From contig NZ_CP107931.1 of the NCBI RefSeq assembly GCF_036023875.1, forward strand, positions 2,108,001 through 2,172,000: DNA of 64,000 nt. The letters are read 5' to 3'. Below are positions 17,278-26,038 of this stretch, piece by piece. The first letter of the stretch is position 1. Each line of letters begins with the position of its first letter. Below the pieces are notes generated by a model, which made no database searches, was not told where the DNA came from, and worked only from the letters and a program-made list of their open reading frames with translations. This DNA is from Mycobacterium sp. NBC_00419 (GTDB lineage: Bacteria; Actinomycetota; Actinomycetes; Mycobacteriales; Mycobacteriaceae). The position numbers and the translations under genes were made by a program.

Positions 17278-18038
17278 TGCGGTCCTCCGAACTGCACTGC
17301 TGTGATCAGTACGTTGATGACGTACAGCGAGATGAACGAATACACGACGGTCTCGTTGACGGCATTGCCCACGCCAGCCGGTCCGCCGCCCACCGAGATG
17401 CCCTTGTAGCAGCCGATGAGGCTGGCCGCCAGGCCGAACAGTGCCGCTTTGATGAACGCGACGGCGATGTCCGTTGCGCCGGTGATGACGGTCAGTCCAG
17501 CGGCATAGGCGCCGGGCGTGACGTTCTGAACGAACACGGCGAACCAGAAGGACCCGGCCAACGTGGCCACCGAAACGATGGCCGCCAGCAGCGTCGCCAC
17601 CACAGTGGCCGCCAAAACCCTTGGAACGACCAATGATTGAATCGGATTGATTCCGAGAACACGCAGCGCATCGAGCTCCTCGCGGATGGTCCGTGACCCG
17701 AGATCGGCGCAGATGGCGGTCGAGGCCGCTCCTGCCACGACCAGGACGGTCACGATCGGACCGAGCTGAGCCAGCGTGATACCCGTTGCGGCGCCTGCGA
17801 AGTCGGACGCACCGAAGTCGACGAGTAGGACGTTGAGGGTGAACGAGGACAGGACCGTGAACGGAAGCGCGAGCAGCAGCGATGGGGCCAGCGAGACTCG
17901 GGCGATGAACCAGCACTGGGTGATGAATTCGTGCAGCGCGAACGGACGTCGCGGAATCATCATCAGGGTGTCCAATGTCATCGCATAGAACTCGCCGATG
18001 CCGCGCATCGGCTTGACCAGCCCACTCGGCACAGTCAC
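17274..18038 (-). CDS. yrbEA: YrbE-family ABC permease subunit A
   Basis: 254 residues from GTG 18038, chosen for the strong RBS GGAGGGG just upstream and because 254 is the normal YrbEA length; an upstream ATG at 18176 would run through the putative promoter. MlaE-like permease with IREELDALRVLGINPIQSLVVPRV (ATPase-coupling loop) and YKGISVGGGPAGVGNAVNETVV. First gene of the mce operon yrbEA-yrbEB-mceA-F-mam-mam. The inverted repeat at 18116-18153 lies about 80-115 bp upstream and is the best candidate operator. Confidence 0.94.
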   Translation of the reverse strand: MTVPSGLVKPMRGIGEFYAMTLDTLMMIPRRPFALHEFITQCWFIARVSLAPSLLLALPFTVLSSFTLNVLLVDFGASDFAGAATGITLAQLGPIVTVLVVAGAASTAICADLGSRTIREELDALRVLGINPIQSLVVPRVLAATVVATLLAAIVSVATLAGSFWFAVFVQNVTPGAYAAGLTVITGATDIAVAFIKAALFGLAASLIGCYKGISVGGGPAGVGNAVNETVVYSFISLYVINVLITAVQFGGPQ

Positions 18039-18115
18039 AGATTCCCCTCCAACTGTTTGCTCGCTGGCGGTGACACGGACAACACGATCCTCCTGAAAGC
18101 CTAGGTTCCCGATTA

Positions 18116-18153
18116 CCCTAGGGGTGCTGCTGTGCTTTGTGTCACCCCTAGGG
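18116..18153. promoter_or_regulatory. perfect 11-bp inverted repeat, candidate mce operator
   Basis: CCCTAGGGGTG (18116-18126) and its exact reverse complement CACCCCTAGGG (18143-18153) are separated by 16 bp. Each arm contains the self-palindromic core CCCTAGGG, and a further CCTAGG lies at 18100-18105. Core centres are 30 bp (about three helical turns) apart. This looks like a pair of binding sites for a dimeric repressor upstream of yrbEA; either neighbouring TetR is a candidate. A transcriptional hairpin is the alternative reading. Confidence 0.6.
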
Positions 18154-18531
18154 CTCAGAACCGCGTTTTCGTTCACCGGATACCGGTCGGCTCGCCGTGG
18201 AGTCGCCAGGAACGGGGCAGCATGGCCTGCCCGTCAGGTTGCGGTCCGTCGACAGAGTGGTCTGACCTGCATCATCGGAGGCGGAACGACCGCGGCCAGC
18301 CGACAAGCGGCCGAACGGGCGGGCAATCGCTTCATGCGCGATACAGATCGCGCTCTCGTGTCTCATCCAGCCGATCAGCGTCGTCCGCCAGCACACGATC
18401 GCAGCGCCTTCGCGGTCACGCCCCGGCTCAGCGCGCTCCGGCCGGACGATTTGCTCATCAGTGCGCCTCAAGCGCAAATGGGGTTCTGGCGAGGAGTTGG
18501 GCGAATCGCCATTGGGGCATCACCGAACCGC

Positions 18532-18537
18532 TATGTT
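18532..18537 (+). promoter_or_regulatory. candidate -10 element for a leaderless DUF732 transcript
   Basis: TATGTT fits the mycobacterial TANNNT -10 pattern and ends 6 bp before the first ATG (18544), with no Shine-Dalgarno sequence between. That spacing would place transcription start on the A of the ATG, i.e. a leaderless mRNA, which is common in mycobacteria. Confidence 0.4.
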
Positions 18538-18543
18538 GACCCC

Positions 18544-18897
18544 ATGATGCGGCGAACCATACCGGCGGTGACCGCCATCGCCCTGTGCTGGCCACTGGTC
18601 GCAACGGCTGGCTCCGCGCAGGCCGACGCGGTCGGCTACCTGGTCAACGTCACCGTTCGGCCGGGATACGACTTTCCGAACGCCGACCAAGCTCTCGCCT
18701 ACGGCAACGGAATCTGCGACAAGGTCTCTGCCGGTGAGCCTTTCAATCAGCTCGTCGGCGATATCAAGGCCGACTTCAACACCCAGGACGAGTTCCAGGC
18801 CACCTACCTGATCAGCCAGGCGGCGCAGGAGTTGTGTCCGGGCGCGATCTGGCAGCTCCGTCAGTCTGCTGCCCACTATCGTCCGGTCGGCTCATGA
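18544..18897 (+). CDS. secreted DUF732-family protein
   Basis: 117 residues from ATG 18544 (second ATG immediately after). Signal peptide RRTIPAVTAIALCWPLVATAGSAQA, then a DUF732 pattern: YDFPNADQALAYGNGICDKV, LVGDIKADFNT and AAQELCP, with two Cys positioned as in other family members. Function of DUF732 is unknown; members are small exported mycobacterial proteins. No RBS is seen, so leaderless expression is possible. Its stop overlaps the next gene by ATGA (18894-18897), so the two secreted proteins are co-translated. Divergent from the mce operon. Confidence 0.82.
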   Translation: MMRRTIPAVTAIALCWPLVATAGSAQADAVGYLVNVTVRPGYDFPNADQALAYGNGICDKVSAGEPFNQLVGDIKADFNTQDEFQATYLISQAAQELCPGAIWQLRQSAAHYRPVGS

Positions 18898-19310
18898 TCC
18901 GGCCCAGCCGCAAGGCTTCGTTCATCTCGACCCTGCCGGTACTGGCGGTGCTCAGTGCCGCAACAGCATTGGCCGCTCCCGACGGCACCGGTACGCCAGA
19001 CAGCTGCCAGTTCGGCGTGACCAAGCCAGCGCTGACACTGCTGACCGGGGGCGCTCAGGCAGTGGTGGCGACCGCGGTGCCGACGTCATGCACAGGCCTC
19101 GCGCGGCCGACGTCGACAACCGTGTGCGTGTCGACGCCAGACGCCAACGGCTACTGCGACTCTCGGAACGGCTTCACTACAGCACAAGCTGCCTTCCCGG
19201 CGGCTACGGCGCCCAGGGGCGAATACATCGCCAAGGCGCGGGGGTGCTACTCCACTCCCGGCCAGTCGCAGCCGCTGTGCACTTCACAAGTGCTCAGCAC
19301 CGTCTTTTGA
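18894..19310 (+). CDS. small secreted six-cysteine protein, function unknown
   Basis: 138 residues from ATG 18894, coupled to the DUF732 gene. A signal peptide (FISTLPVLAVLSAATALA|AP) is followed by about 110 residues containing six Cys (in DSCQFG, TSCTG, TVCVS, YCDSR, GCYST, LCTSQ), enough for three disulphides, with otherwise Ser/Thr/Ala-rich sequence. I do not recognise a named family. Coupling to an exported DUF732 protein suggests that both act in the envelope or outside the cell. Confidence 0.75.
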   Translation: MIRPSRKASFISTLPVLAVLSAATALAAPDGTGTPDSCQFGVTKPALTLLTGGAQAVVATAVPTSCTGLARPTSTTVCVSTPDANGYCDSRNGFTTAQAAFPAATAPRGEYIAKARGCYSTPGQSQPLCTSQVLSTVF

Positions 19311-19319
19311 CACCCCGGA

Positions 19320-19979
19320 TCAGGCCAGGCTAAGTGATCGATCCACGAACCGCCGCACCGTGCGCTCCACCTCGACCCGCCGGGCAGACGATGCCGGCTG
19401 ATCGAACAGCAGAGCAACGATGAGACTGAAGACGGCCTTGGCGTCGGCCGCCGGGTCGGGACTGTGGACGGTGCCATCGGCGGCGCCTTCGGCCAGTGCC
19501 GTCACGAGCGAACTCAGGAAATCCTCGACGCAGCGGTCGGTCAGATGACGGAAATGCGGCAGCAGGGCTCGCCAGTACATCGCGAACAGCGCCATCGGCT
19601 TGTCCAGGCGGCGGTCATATCCGAACGCGAGCATCGCGTCGACGTGAGCGCGGACGCGCATCACCGGGGGTAACCCGGGGTCGATCATCCGGGACAAGTA
19701 ACCGGCGGCCACTCGGAACTGCTTCTCGAGCATCGCCGCGAGAAGGTCGTCCTTGTTCTCGAACACCTCGTAGAAACAATGCGTTGACAGGCCCGCCCGC
19801 CGACACACCTCTCGGATCTTGAACTTGGCGAACCCGTCGGTCACCAATACCCAGTCGGCCGCGGCAACGAATCTGCCCCGTAAATCCACCTCGGATCGCA
19901 CGACATGAGGTGGCGCGTTCGAGCAGTCTGTCGATTCAACACGTGAGGACCGATCCTCGATCACCGAGTACGCCGGCAT
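19320..19979 (-). CDS. TetR-family regulator distal to the mce operon
   Basis: 219 residues from ATG 19979 with a strong AGGAGGTGAC ribosome site. HTH region: FAKFKIREVCRRAGLSTHCFYEVFENKDDLL; ligand domain with MALFAMYWRALLPHFRHLTD and DPAADAKAVFSLIVALLFDQ. The ligand domain resembles the TetR at 6327-6974, so two related regulators flank the mce cluster. The gene is convergent with the Cys-rich gene and preceded by the AT-rich repeat at 20009-20024. Targets are unknown; the mce operon and itself are obvious candidates. Confidence 0.88.
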   Translation of the reverse strand: MPAYSVIEDRSSRVESTDCSNAPPHVVRSEVDLRGRFVAAADWVLVTDGFAKFKIREVCRRAGLSTHCFYEVFENKDDLLAAMLEKQFRVAAGYLSRMIDPGLPPVMRVRAHVDAMLAFGYDRRLDKPMALFAMYWRALLPHFRHLTDRCVEDFLSSLVTALAEGAADGTVHSPDPAADAKAVFSLIVALLFDQPASSARRVEVERTVRRFVDRSLSLA

Positions 19980-20008
19980 GTCACCTCCTAAGCTTGCCTG
20001 TCATCTAA

Positions 20009-20024
20009 ACTATATAACTATATA
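20009..20024. promoter_or_regulatory. AT-rich ACTATATA tandem repeat before the tetR gene
   Basis: ACTATATA is repeated head-to-tail at 20009-20016 and 20017-20024; the TATATA-AC-TATATA core is also an inverted repeat. It is strikingly AT-rich for this genome and lies 30-45 bp upstream of the ATG at 19979 (- strand). It probably contains the -10 element and may be an autoregulatory operator. Confidence 0.5.
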
Positions 20025-20130
20025 AAATGTGAGGGAAATCGCAATTCCGCGCCCGGATCATTACCGGGGATGTCCTCACAGCACTTGATCAGCGACGGAG
20101 TTTGGGCCGAGTTCCTGCCCGAATGGCAAG

Positions 20131-21042
20131 ATGACCGCTATGTCGAACCTGAGCCGGCGGACGATTCTGCGACTCGGCGCCGGAGCAGCCGCCGGAGCCG
20201 CAGGGGCATTTGCGGTCGGCACGGTGCTCGAGTCGGCAACCCGCCTCGTGGGCCCCGACGTCTCGATGACCGGCGTGGGTGCGCCGCTGTTGCCGCCCGC
20301 CCCGCTGGAGCCGCCGCCCGTCGGGGCGGCCGCCCCGACGATGGTGACGGGCTCGTTCGTGTCCGCGGCCCGCGGTGGCATCCAGACCAACTGGGCGATC
20401 GCCCGCCCACCCGGCCAGACGGCACCGCTGCGGCCCGTCATCGCGTTACACGGCCGGTGGAGTGATGCCGCGACGGTGATGGCCGGCGGCGTCGAGCAGG
20501 GATTGGCCCAGGCGGTCAACGCCGGGCTCCCGCCGTTCGCGGTGGTCTCGGTCGACGGCGGAGAGGCGTACTGGCACGACCGTGCCTCCGGTGACCATGC
20601 CGGTTCGATGGTGCTCGACGAACTCATCCCCATGCTCGCCGACAAGGGCCTGGACACCTCGCGGGTGGCGTTCCTCGGCTGGTCGATGGGTGGGTACGGG
20701 GCGCTGCTGCTCGGCGCCCGGCTGGGCCCGGCGCGCACCGCGGCGATCACCGCCGTCAGTCCGGCGCTGTGGCTGTCCTCGGGGGAGGCCGCGTCCGGGG
20801 CCTTCGACGGGCCCGGCGATTTTGCCGCCAACAGTGTGTTCGGGCTGCCGGCATTGGCGTCGATCCCGATCCGCATCGACTGCGGCACCAGCGATCCGTT
20901 CTACGCGGCCACCAAGCAGTTCATCGCGCAGTTGCCGAATCCGCCCGCCGGTGGCTTCTCCCCCGGCGGCCACGACGCCGGCTTCTGGAGTGCACAGCTG
21001 CCCGCCGAACTCGCCTGGATGGCACCGCTTCTGACGGCGTGA
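20131..21042 (+). CDS. Tat-exported alpha/beta-hydrolase (esterase) fold protein
   Basis: 303 residues from ATG 20131 (or ATG 20140). The N terminus SRRTILRLGAGAAAGAAGAFAVG is a twin-arginine signal. The mature enzyme shows an alpha/beta-hydrolase triad: nucleophile Ser in GWSMGGYG, acid in CGTSDPFY, and His in GGHDAGFW, with HGRWSD near the oxyanion region. It resembles exported esterase/antigen-85-superfamily-like proteins, acting on an ester outside the membrane. The substrate is unknown. It converges with the MDMPI-like gene (3 bp apart). Confidence 0.8.
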   Translation: MTAMSNLSRRTILRLGAGAAAGAAGAFAVGTVLESATRLVGPDVSMTGVGAPLLPPAPLEPPPVGAAAPTMVTGSFVSAARGGIQTNWAIARPPGQTAPLRPVIALHGRWSDAATVMAGGVEQGLAQAVNAGLPPFAVVSVDGGEAYWHDRASGDHAGSMVLDELIPMLADKGLDTSRVAFLGWSMGGYGALLLGARLGPARTAAITAVSPALWLSSGEAASGAFDGPGDFAANSVFGLPALASIPIRIDCGTSDPFYAATKQFIAQLPNPPAGGFSPGGHDAGFWSAQLPAELAWMAPLLTA

Positions 21043-21045
21043 GCC

Positions 21046-21825
21046 TCAGACGATGTTGACGGCGTCGAGGAAAGACTCGGCGTAGTCGCAGTCCCCGGTG
21101 ATGTTCACGTCACGGTCTCGCCAGCTGGCCCGCCGAGTTCCCCACTGCGGGAACTCGAGGGCAACCCCGGTGATCTGCGCCGCGGTGGAGCCTGCGGCAT
21201 CGCTGCTCACCGAGCCGTCGGGCGTCACCTGCCAGACGCCACCGCCGGGTCCGGTCAGGGTGATCGACAGCGGCCGATCCAGGAACGGAAGCGGTTGCGC
21301 TCGAAGCTGATTGGACAGCACCGCCATCATCCACTCCAGGACGACGGCCATCCGGTTGGCGTCGGTACCCGGCGCGGGACGCCCCAAAGCCGGCGCCATG
21401 TCATAACGCAGATGGGTGTGCTGGTCGAAGACCAGCGCGCTGAGGAACAGCCGTGCGGGGAACTTCCCCAGCTCGGCCAGTGGCGCCCGCACCCCGCCCA
21501 GCGGTGTGCGGTCCAGCCGGCTGAACACCGCACCGAACGCCCGGCTCCAGCGCCGGTACTCAGCCAGCACATCGGTCGACGACCAATCCCGGCGGGAGTC
21601 GACCATCACGTCGTTGGCCCGCTCGATGTCGTTGCCCCGCATCAGTTTCAATGCGGCCGGGCTGAGCACAGCGTGAAACCCGGCGCCCATGTGAGCGACG
21701 ACGTCCTGGACACGCCAGCCCTCGGCACGGCTGTTCATCCGCCATTCAGCCGGGGCGAGAGTGGCGCAGAAGGCCAGCACCTCGGCACGCTCGGCGGTGA
21801 ACGCGGCGCCGCGGTCGACTGTCAT
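21046..21825 (-). CDS. maleylpyruvate isomerase-like mycothiol-dependent enzyme
   Basis: 259 residues from ATG 21825, overlapping the purD stop by ATGA (21822-21825). The N-terminal helical-bundle region ([38 protein letters not shown]) has the MDMPI/DinB metal-binding layout, and the C-terminal part ([19 protein letters not shown]) resembles the SCP2-like/MDMPI-C domain. Family members use mycothiol, the actinobacterial low-molecular-weight thiol. Translational coupling to purD probably reflects gene packing rather than a shared pathway. Confidence 0.75.
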   Translation of the reverse strand: MTVDRGAAFTAERAEVLAFCATLAPAEWRMNSRAEGWRVQDVVAHMGAGFHAVLSPAALKLMRGNDIERANDVMVDSRRDWSSTDVLAEYRRWSRAFGAVFSRLDRTPLGGVRAPLAELGKFPARLFLSALVFDQHTHLRYDMAPALGRPAPGTDANRMAVVLEWMMAVLSNQLRAQPLPFLDRPLSITLTGPGGGVWQVTPDGSVSSDAAGSTAAQITGVALEFPQWGTRRASWRDRDVNITGDCDYAESFLDAVNIV

Positions 21826-23102
21826 CGAGGCAACGCGATCCGGCCCTCGGCCGCGGCGAGGCCGATGTCGGAGCGAAAGTGGCTGCCCGGCAACTTGATC
21901 GACGACATCACGGCGTAGGCAGCCTGACGCGCGGCCGGCAGATCGACGCCGGTTCCGACCACCGAGAGCACCCGGCCTCCGGAGGAGACGACGGCCCCGT
22001 CGTCGCGGCGCGCGGTACCGGCGTGCAGCACGCCGGGCGCCTCCGACCCGGCGATCGCATCCCCGACCCGCGGCCGGCCCGGATAGTTCTCGGCGGCCAG
22101 CACGACCGCGACGGCATAGCCGTCGCGCCATTGCAGGGGGCCGAACTCGGCCAGCGTTCCGGTTGCCGTGGCGTGCAGCACCTGGCCCAGCGGGGAGTCC
22201 AGCAGCGCCAGCACCGCCTGGGTCTCCGGATCGCCGAAACGGCAGTTGAATTCCACGACGGCGGGACCGTTGGACGTGATCGCCAGACCGGCGTAGAGCA
22301 GACCGGAGAACGGGCAGCCGCGGCGAACCAGTTCGGCGGCGACGGGTTCGACGACCTCGCTGACGATGCCGGCCCGCACCTCGTCAGGAAGCCACGGCAG
22401 CGGCGAATAGGCGCCCATCCCACCGGTATTGGGCCCGGCGTCGTTGTCGCCGACCCGTTTGAAGTCCTGGGCGGGCAACAGCGGAACCACCGTCGCACCG
22501 TCGACGAGGCAGAACAGCGAGACCTCCGGGCCGTCCAGGAAGGACTCCAGCAGTACCGGATGCCCGGACTCGAGCAGCTCAGCGGCATGGGCGCGCGCCG
22601 CGTCGCGGTCGGCGCTGACCACCACACCCTTGCCCGCCGCCAGACCGTCGTCCTTGACCACCCAGGCCGGCTGCCCGACTGCGGGACCGAACCGGTCGAG
22701 CGCACCGTCGAGATGCGCGGGGTTGTCGACGGTCTCGCTGGTGGCGGTGCGGACCCCCGCCGCGGCCATCACGTCTTTGGCGAATGCTTTGGAGCCTTCG
22801 ATGCGGGCGGCATCCTTGGACGGCCCGAAGCAGGCGACGCCCGCGGCGCGCACGGCGTCGGCCACGCCGAGCACCAGCGGCACCTCGGGACCGACGACCA
22901 CCAGATCGACGGCGAGTTTCTGCGCCAGCGCGGTGACCGCTTCGGCTGAGGTGATGTCGACGTCATGTTGCTCGGCGACCGCGGCAGTGCCCGCGTTACC
23001 CGGCGCAACGGCCAGAAACTCCACCTGCGGGTCTCTTCGGAGGCCCAACAGGAGAGCATGTTCGCGGGCACCGGATCCGATCACGAGGACGCGCACACGC
23101 AC
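21822..23102 (-). CDS. purD: phosphoribosylamine-glycine ligase (GAR synthetase)
   Basis: 426 residues, normal length. It catalyses the ATP-dependent joining of phosphoribosylamine and glycine in de novo purine synthesis. Landmarks: N-domain [24 protein letters not shown]-grasp loop [10 protein letters not shown], the [12 protein letters not shown] signature, and metal/ATP-binding [15 protein letters not shown] 23102 and GTG 23096 are both possible starts; the second gives the commonest N terminus. It lies 8 bp downstream of the frameshifted carboxylase gene on the same strand, so it may rely on that gene's promoter. Confidence 0.96.
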   Translation of the reverse strand: MRVRVLVIGSGAREHALLLGLRRDPQVEFLAVAPGNAGTAAVAEQHDVDITSAEAVTALAQKLAVDLVVVGPEVPLVLGVADAVRAAGVACFGPSKDAARIEGSKAFAKDVMAAAGVRTATSETVDNPAHLDGALDRFGPAVGQPAWVVKDDGLAAGKGVVVSADRDAARAHAAELLESGHPVLLESFLDGPEVSLFCLVDGATVVPLLPAQDFKRVGDNDAGPNTGGMGAYSPLPWLPDEVRAGIVSEVVEPVAAELVRRGCPFSGLLYAGLAITSNGPAVVEFNCRFGDPETQAVLALLDSPLGQVLHATATGTLAEFGPLQWRDGYAVAVVLAAENYPGRPRVGDAIAGSEAPGVLHAGTARRDDGAVVSSGGRVLSVVGTGVDLPAARQAAYAVMSSIKLPGSHFRSDIGLAAAEGRIALPR

Positions 23103-23110
23103 ACCCTAGA

Positions 23111-24654
23111 TCACCAGGTGTCGACGAACCGGCGCAGCGGCGGCAGTTCGCCCCGCGCGCTGGCGGCGGCCAGGGTCGCGGCGATCAGACCGCGGGTGTC
23201 GGCGGGGTCGATGACGTCGTCGATCTCGAAGATCGCCGCGGCGTTGAGCGCCTTGGCGTTGTCCTGGGCAGCGGCGGTGGCCTGGCGCACCCGCTCCTCA
23301 CGCTCGGCATCGTCGGCGATGGCCTCCAGCTCCTTGCGCATCCCCAGCCGCACCGCGCCCTCGAGCCCCATCGGGCCGAGGTGCGCGCCGGCCCAGGCCA
23401 CCGACAGCAGCGGTTCACGCAGGCTGCCGCCGGTCATGGCCTGCGCGCCGAGCCCGTAGCCGCGGCGCAGCACCACCGCCACCATCGGCACCCGCAACGC
23501 GGCACCGGCGACCAGCAGCCGGGAGGCCCGCCGCACCAGCGCCTCGGATTCGGCCGCCGGCCCCACCATGTAGCCGGGGCAGTCGATGAGCGAGACGATC
23601 GGGATGCCGAACGTGTCGCACAACTGCAGGAACCGGGCCGCCTTGTCGGCCGCCGCGGCGGTGATCGCACCCGCCATCACCATGGTGTTGTTGGCGATGA
23701 CCCCGACCGGCCGGCCGTCGATGCGCGCCAGCGCCGTCACCATCTCGGGCGCGAACTTCTCCCGAAGGAACGTCACCGAATCCTGGTCGGCGATCGTCTG
23801 GATCACCGGAGCGACCGGGTAAGCCCGGCGGGCCCGCTCGGGAACGATTGTGCGCAAAGCGGTCTGGTCCGCCGCGGCGCCCGGACGGGGCTCGGTCGCT
23901 CCCTGGAAGTAACCCAGCAACCGTTTGGTGACCGCGACGGCTTCGGCCTCGTCGGCGACGACGACGTCGAGGACACCGTTGGGCGCCTGCACCGAGATCG
24001 GTCCCACCGCGTCGGGGGCGACGTCACCCAGGCCGCCGCCCGCGATCATTGCCGGGCCACCCATGCCGATCGAGGTGTCGGCGGTGGCCACAATCAGATC
24101 CGAGCACCCGGCGATGACCGCGTTGCCGGCGAAGCAGCGGCCCTTGACGATCGCGATGCGCGGCACCACCCCCGACAACGCCGCCCACAGCTTGAACGCC
24201 CGAACCTCCAGTGAGGACACCGTCGGATGGTCGGTGTCGCCGGGCCGTCCACCGCCGCCTTCGGCGAAGAACACCGTGGGCAGCCGCAGGCGCTCGATGA
24301 TCTCGAAGAGGCGGTCCTTCTTGAGGTGCCCGTACACCCCTGGGTGCCGGCCAGCACGGTGTAGTCGTAGGACAGCACGGCGCACGGCTGACCGTCGATC
24401 TGCGCCGTGCCGGCCACCAGCCCGTCGGCGGGCGTCCGTGCGATCAGGTCCTCGACGTCGCGGCGCTGGCGCTGCGCCGCGATGGCGAAGCGCCCGTACT
24501 CGACGAAAGTCCCCTCGTCGACCAGGTCAGCGATGTTCTCCCGGGCCGTGCGCCCGCCGGCGGCATGCCTGCGAGCTACCGCGTCAGGTCGCGCCGCATC
24601 CTCGGTCAACGCGCGTCGCGCCAGCAGTTCGTCGAGTTCTGGACGGTCGGCCAT
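23111..24654 (-). pseudogene. acyl-CoA carboxylase carboxyltransferase (beta) subunit, broken by a 1-base frameshift
   Basis: From ATG 24654 the frame encodes MADRPELDELLARR, then ENIADLVDEGTFVEYGRFA and VLSYDYTVLAGTQG, an accurate carboxyltransferase N terminus. After AGTQG the homology continues in another frame (VYGHLKKDRLFEIIERL, FFAEGGGGRPGDTD, GRCFAGNAVIAGCSD, IDCPGYMVGPAAESEALVRRASRL) to the stop at 23111. The break is at a C4 run (24337-24340; GGGG on the coding strand): adding one G restores a single 514-residue protein. It is therefore either a true recent frameshift or a homopolymer sequencing error. Intact, it would transfer carboxyl from biotin to acetyl-, propionyl- or a longer acyl-CoA. 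First gene of the accD-purD-MDMPI run. Confidence 0.85.
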
Positions 24655-24700
24655 CAGCCGAACCTACCCGCGGGCGCGTCGACTCCACGGCCACCTTGGG

Positions 24701-24725
24701 CATACACACTCCGCAGCAGTGTATG
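24701..24725. promoter_or_regulatory. 7-bp dyad between the carboxylase and P450 genes
   Basis: CATACAC (24701-24707) and GTGTATG (24719-24725) form a perfect inverted repeat with an 11-bp spacer in the 114-bp divergent region. It lies about 45 bp before the P450 ATG and about 50 bp before the carboxylase ATG. The TetR at 26439 is a possible binder. Confidence 0.45.
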
Positions 24726-24768
24726 GTCTAATGAAGTGCCCTACATCACACGAACGGCGAGGTAAGCC

Positions 24769-26010
24769 ATGACCGCAGGTGTCTGCCCATTCGGCCCGGG
24801 CTTTGATTTCACCGACCCCGACGTCCTCCTCGAGGGGATGCCGGTCACCCAGCTCGCGCAGCTGCGCAAGACCGCGCCGGTGTGGTGGAACGAGCAGCCC
24901 GCGGGTACGAACGTCTTCGACGACGGCGGCTACTGGGTGATCAGCAAGCACCGCGATATCAAGGCCATCTCCCGCGACAGCCACCTGTGGTCCACCAACG
25001 CCCAGGGCGTCATCATGCGGTTCCCTGAAGGCACCCCCAAAGAAGGCCTCGAGCTCACCAAGGCATTGCTGATCAATCACGACGCCCCCGAACACACCCG
25101 GCTGCGCAAGCTGGTGTCGCGACTGTTCACCCCGCGCTCGGTGGCCGCCCTGGAGGAAAAGCTAGCGGTCGCGGCCCGCGACATCGTGGCTGCCGCCGCC
25201 GAGAAGGGCTCCGGGAACTTCGTCGACGACATCGCGATGCCGTTGCCGCTCATGGCGATTGCCGACCTGATCGGGGTTCCCGAAGAGGACCGGCAGAAGC
25301 TGTTCCACTGGACCAACAGCATCATGAACAGCGAAGACCCCGACTTCGACAACGACCCGACGGTGTCGAACGCCGAATTGATGGGCTACGCCTACACGAT
25401 GGCCGAGCAACGGCGGCAATGCCCGGCCGACGATATCGTCACCCGCCTCGTCCAGGCCGACTTGGAAGACGGGGGCGGCGAGGCCTTAACCGAGGTCGAG
25501 TTCGCGTTCTTCGTCATCCTGCTCGCGGTGGCCGGCAATGAGACGACCCGAAATGCCATGACGCACGGCATCAATGCGTTCTTCGACAACCCCGATCAAT
25601 GGGAGCTGTTCACCCGTGAGCGCCCGGCGACCGCGGTCGACGAGATCATCCGCTGGGCCACGCCGATCCATTGCTTCCAGCGCACCGCGCTCACCGACGT
25701 GGAACTCGGTGGCGTGACGATCAGCAAGGGCCAGCGCGCCGGCCTGTTCTACAGTTCGGCCAACTACGACGAGGACGTGTTCGAGGACCCCTTCCGGTTC
25801 AACATCCTGCGCGACCCCAATCCGCATATGAGCTTCGGCGGCAATGGCGCCCACTTCTGCGTCGGGGCGAACCTGGCGCGCATGGAGATCAAGCTGATCT
25901 TCGACGAGATCGCCAACCAGATCCCCGACATCAGCAAGCTCGGGGAGCCCGAACGGCTGCGGTCGGGATTCGTCAACGGCGTCAAGGATCTGCCTGTCTC
26001 GTATCACTGA
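24769..26010 (+). CDS. cytochrome P450, CYP125-like
   Basis: 413 residues. P450 landmarks: I-helix AVAGNETTRNAMT, K-helix EIIR, and haem-binding FGGNGAHFCVGANLAR with the axial Cys. The N-terminal run GFDFTDPDVLLEGMPVTQLA, PVWWNEQP and FHWTNSIMNSEDPDFD closely resembles CYP125, the steroid C26/27 hydroxylase that starts cholesterol side-chain oxidation, by comparison with M. tuberculosis CYP125 from memory. Exact subfamily is uncertain; CYP126, which lies near purD in M. tuberculosis, is a less close match. A GCGAGGT ribosome site precedes ATG 24769. Divergent from the carboxylase gene. Confidence 0.85.
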   Translation: MTAGVCPFGPGFDFTDPDVLLEGMPVTQLAQLRKTAPVWWNEQPAGTNVFDDGGYWVISKHRDIKAISRDSHLWSTNAQGVIMRFPEGTPKEGLELTKALLINHDAPEHTRLRKLVSRLFTPRSVAALEEKLAVAARDIVAAAAEKGSGNFVDDIAMPLPLMAIADLIGVPEEDRQKLFHWTNSIMNSEDPDFDNDPTVSNAELMGYAYTMAEQRRQCPADDIVTRLVQADLEDGGGEALTEVEFAFFVILLAVAGNETTRNAMTHGINAFFDNPDQWELFTRERPATAVDEIIRWATPIHCFQRTALTDVELGGVTISKGQRAGLFYSSANYDEDVFEDPFRFNILRDPNPHMSFGGNGAHFCVGANLARMEIKLIFDEIANQIPDISKLGEPERLRSGFVNGVKDLPVSYH

Positions 26011-26038
26011 GGTCCGCTCGCCGATACGATGCCCGGTC

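Larger units (their letters stand above)
18039..18543. other. 505-bp divergent intergenic region (mce promoter region)
   Basis: Region between yrbEA (- strand) and the DUF732 gene (+ strand). It holds the yrbEA RBS (GGAGGGG, just beyond 18038), a CCTAGG at 18100-18105, a perfect 11-bp inverted repeat at 18116-18153 and, at the right end, a TANNNT -10 candidate at 18532-18537. Open frames between 18124 and 18543 show no start signals or family motifs, and I see no gene in them. Confidence 0.6.

Noticed and set aside
7500..18038. Naming the operon mce4 (or another numbered mce class)
   Set aside because: Two mam genes suit mce4, but MceA has a different tail and no kstR/hsd neighbours are seen; numbering needs phylogeny.
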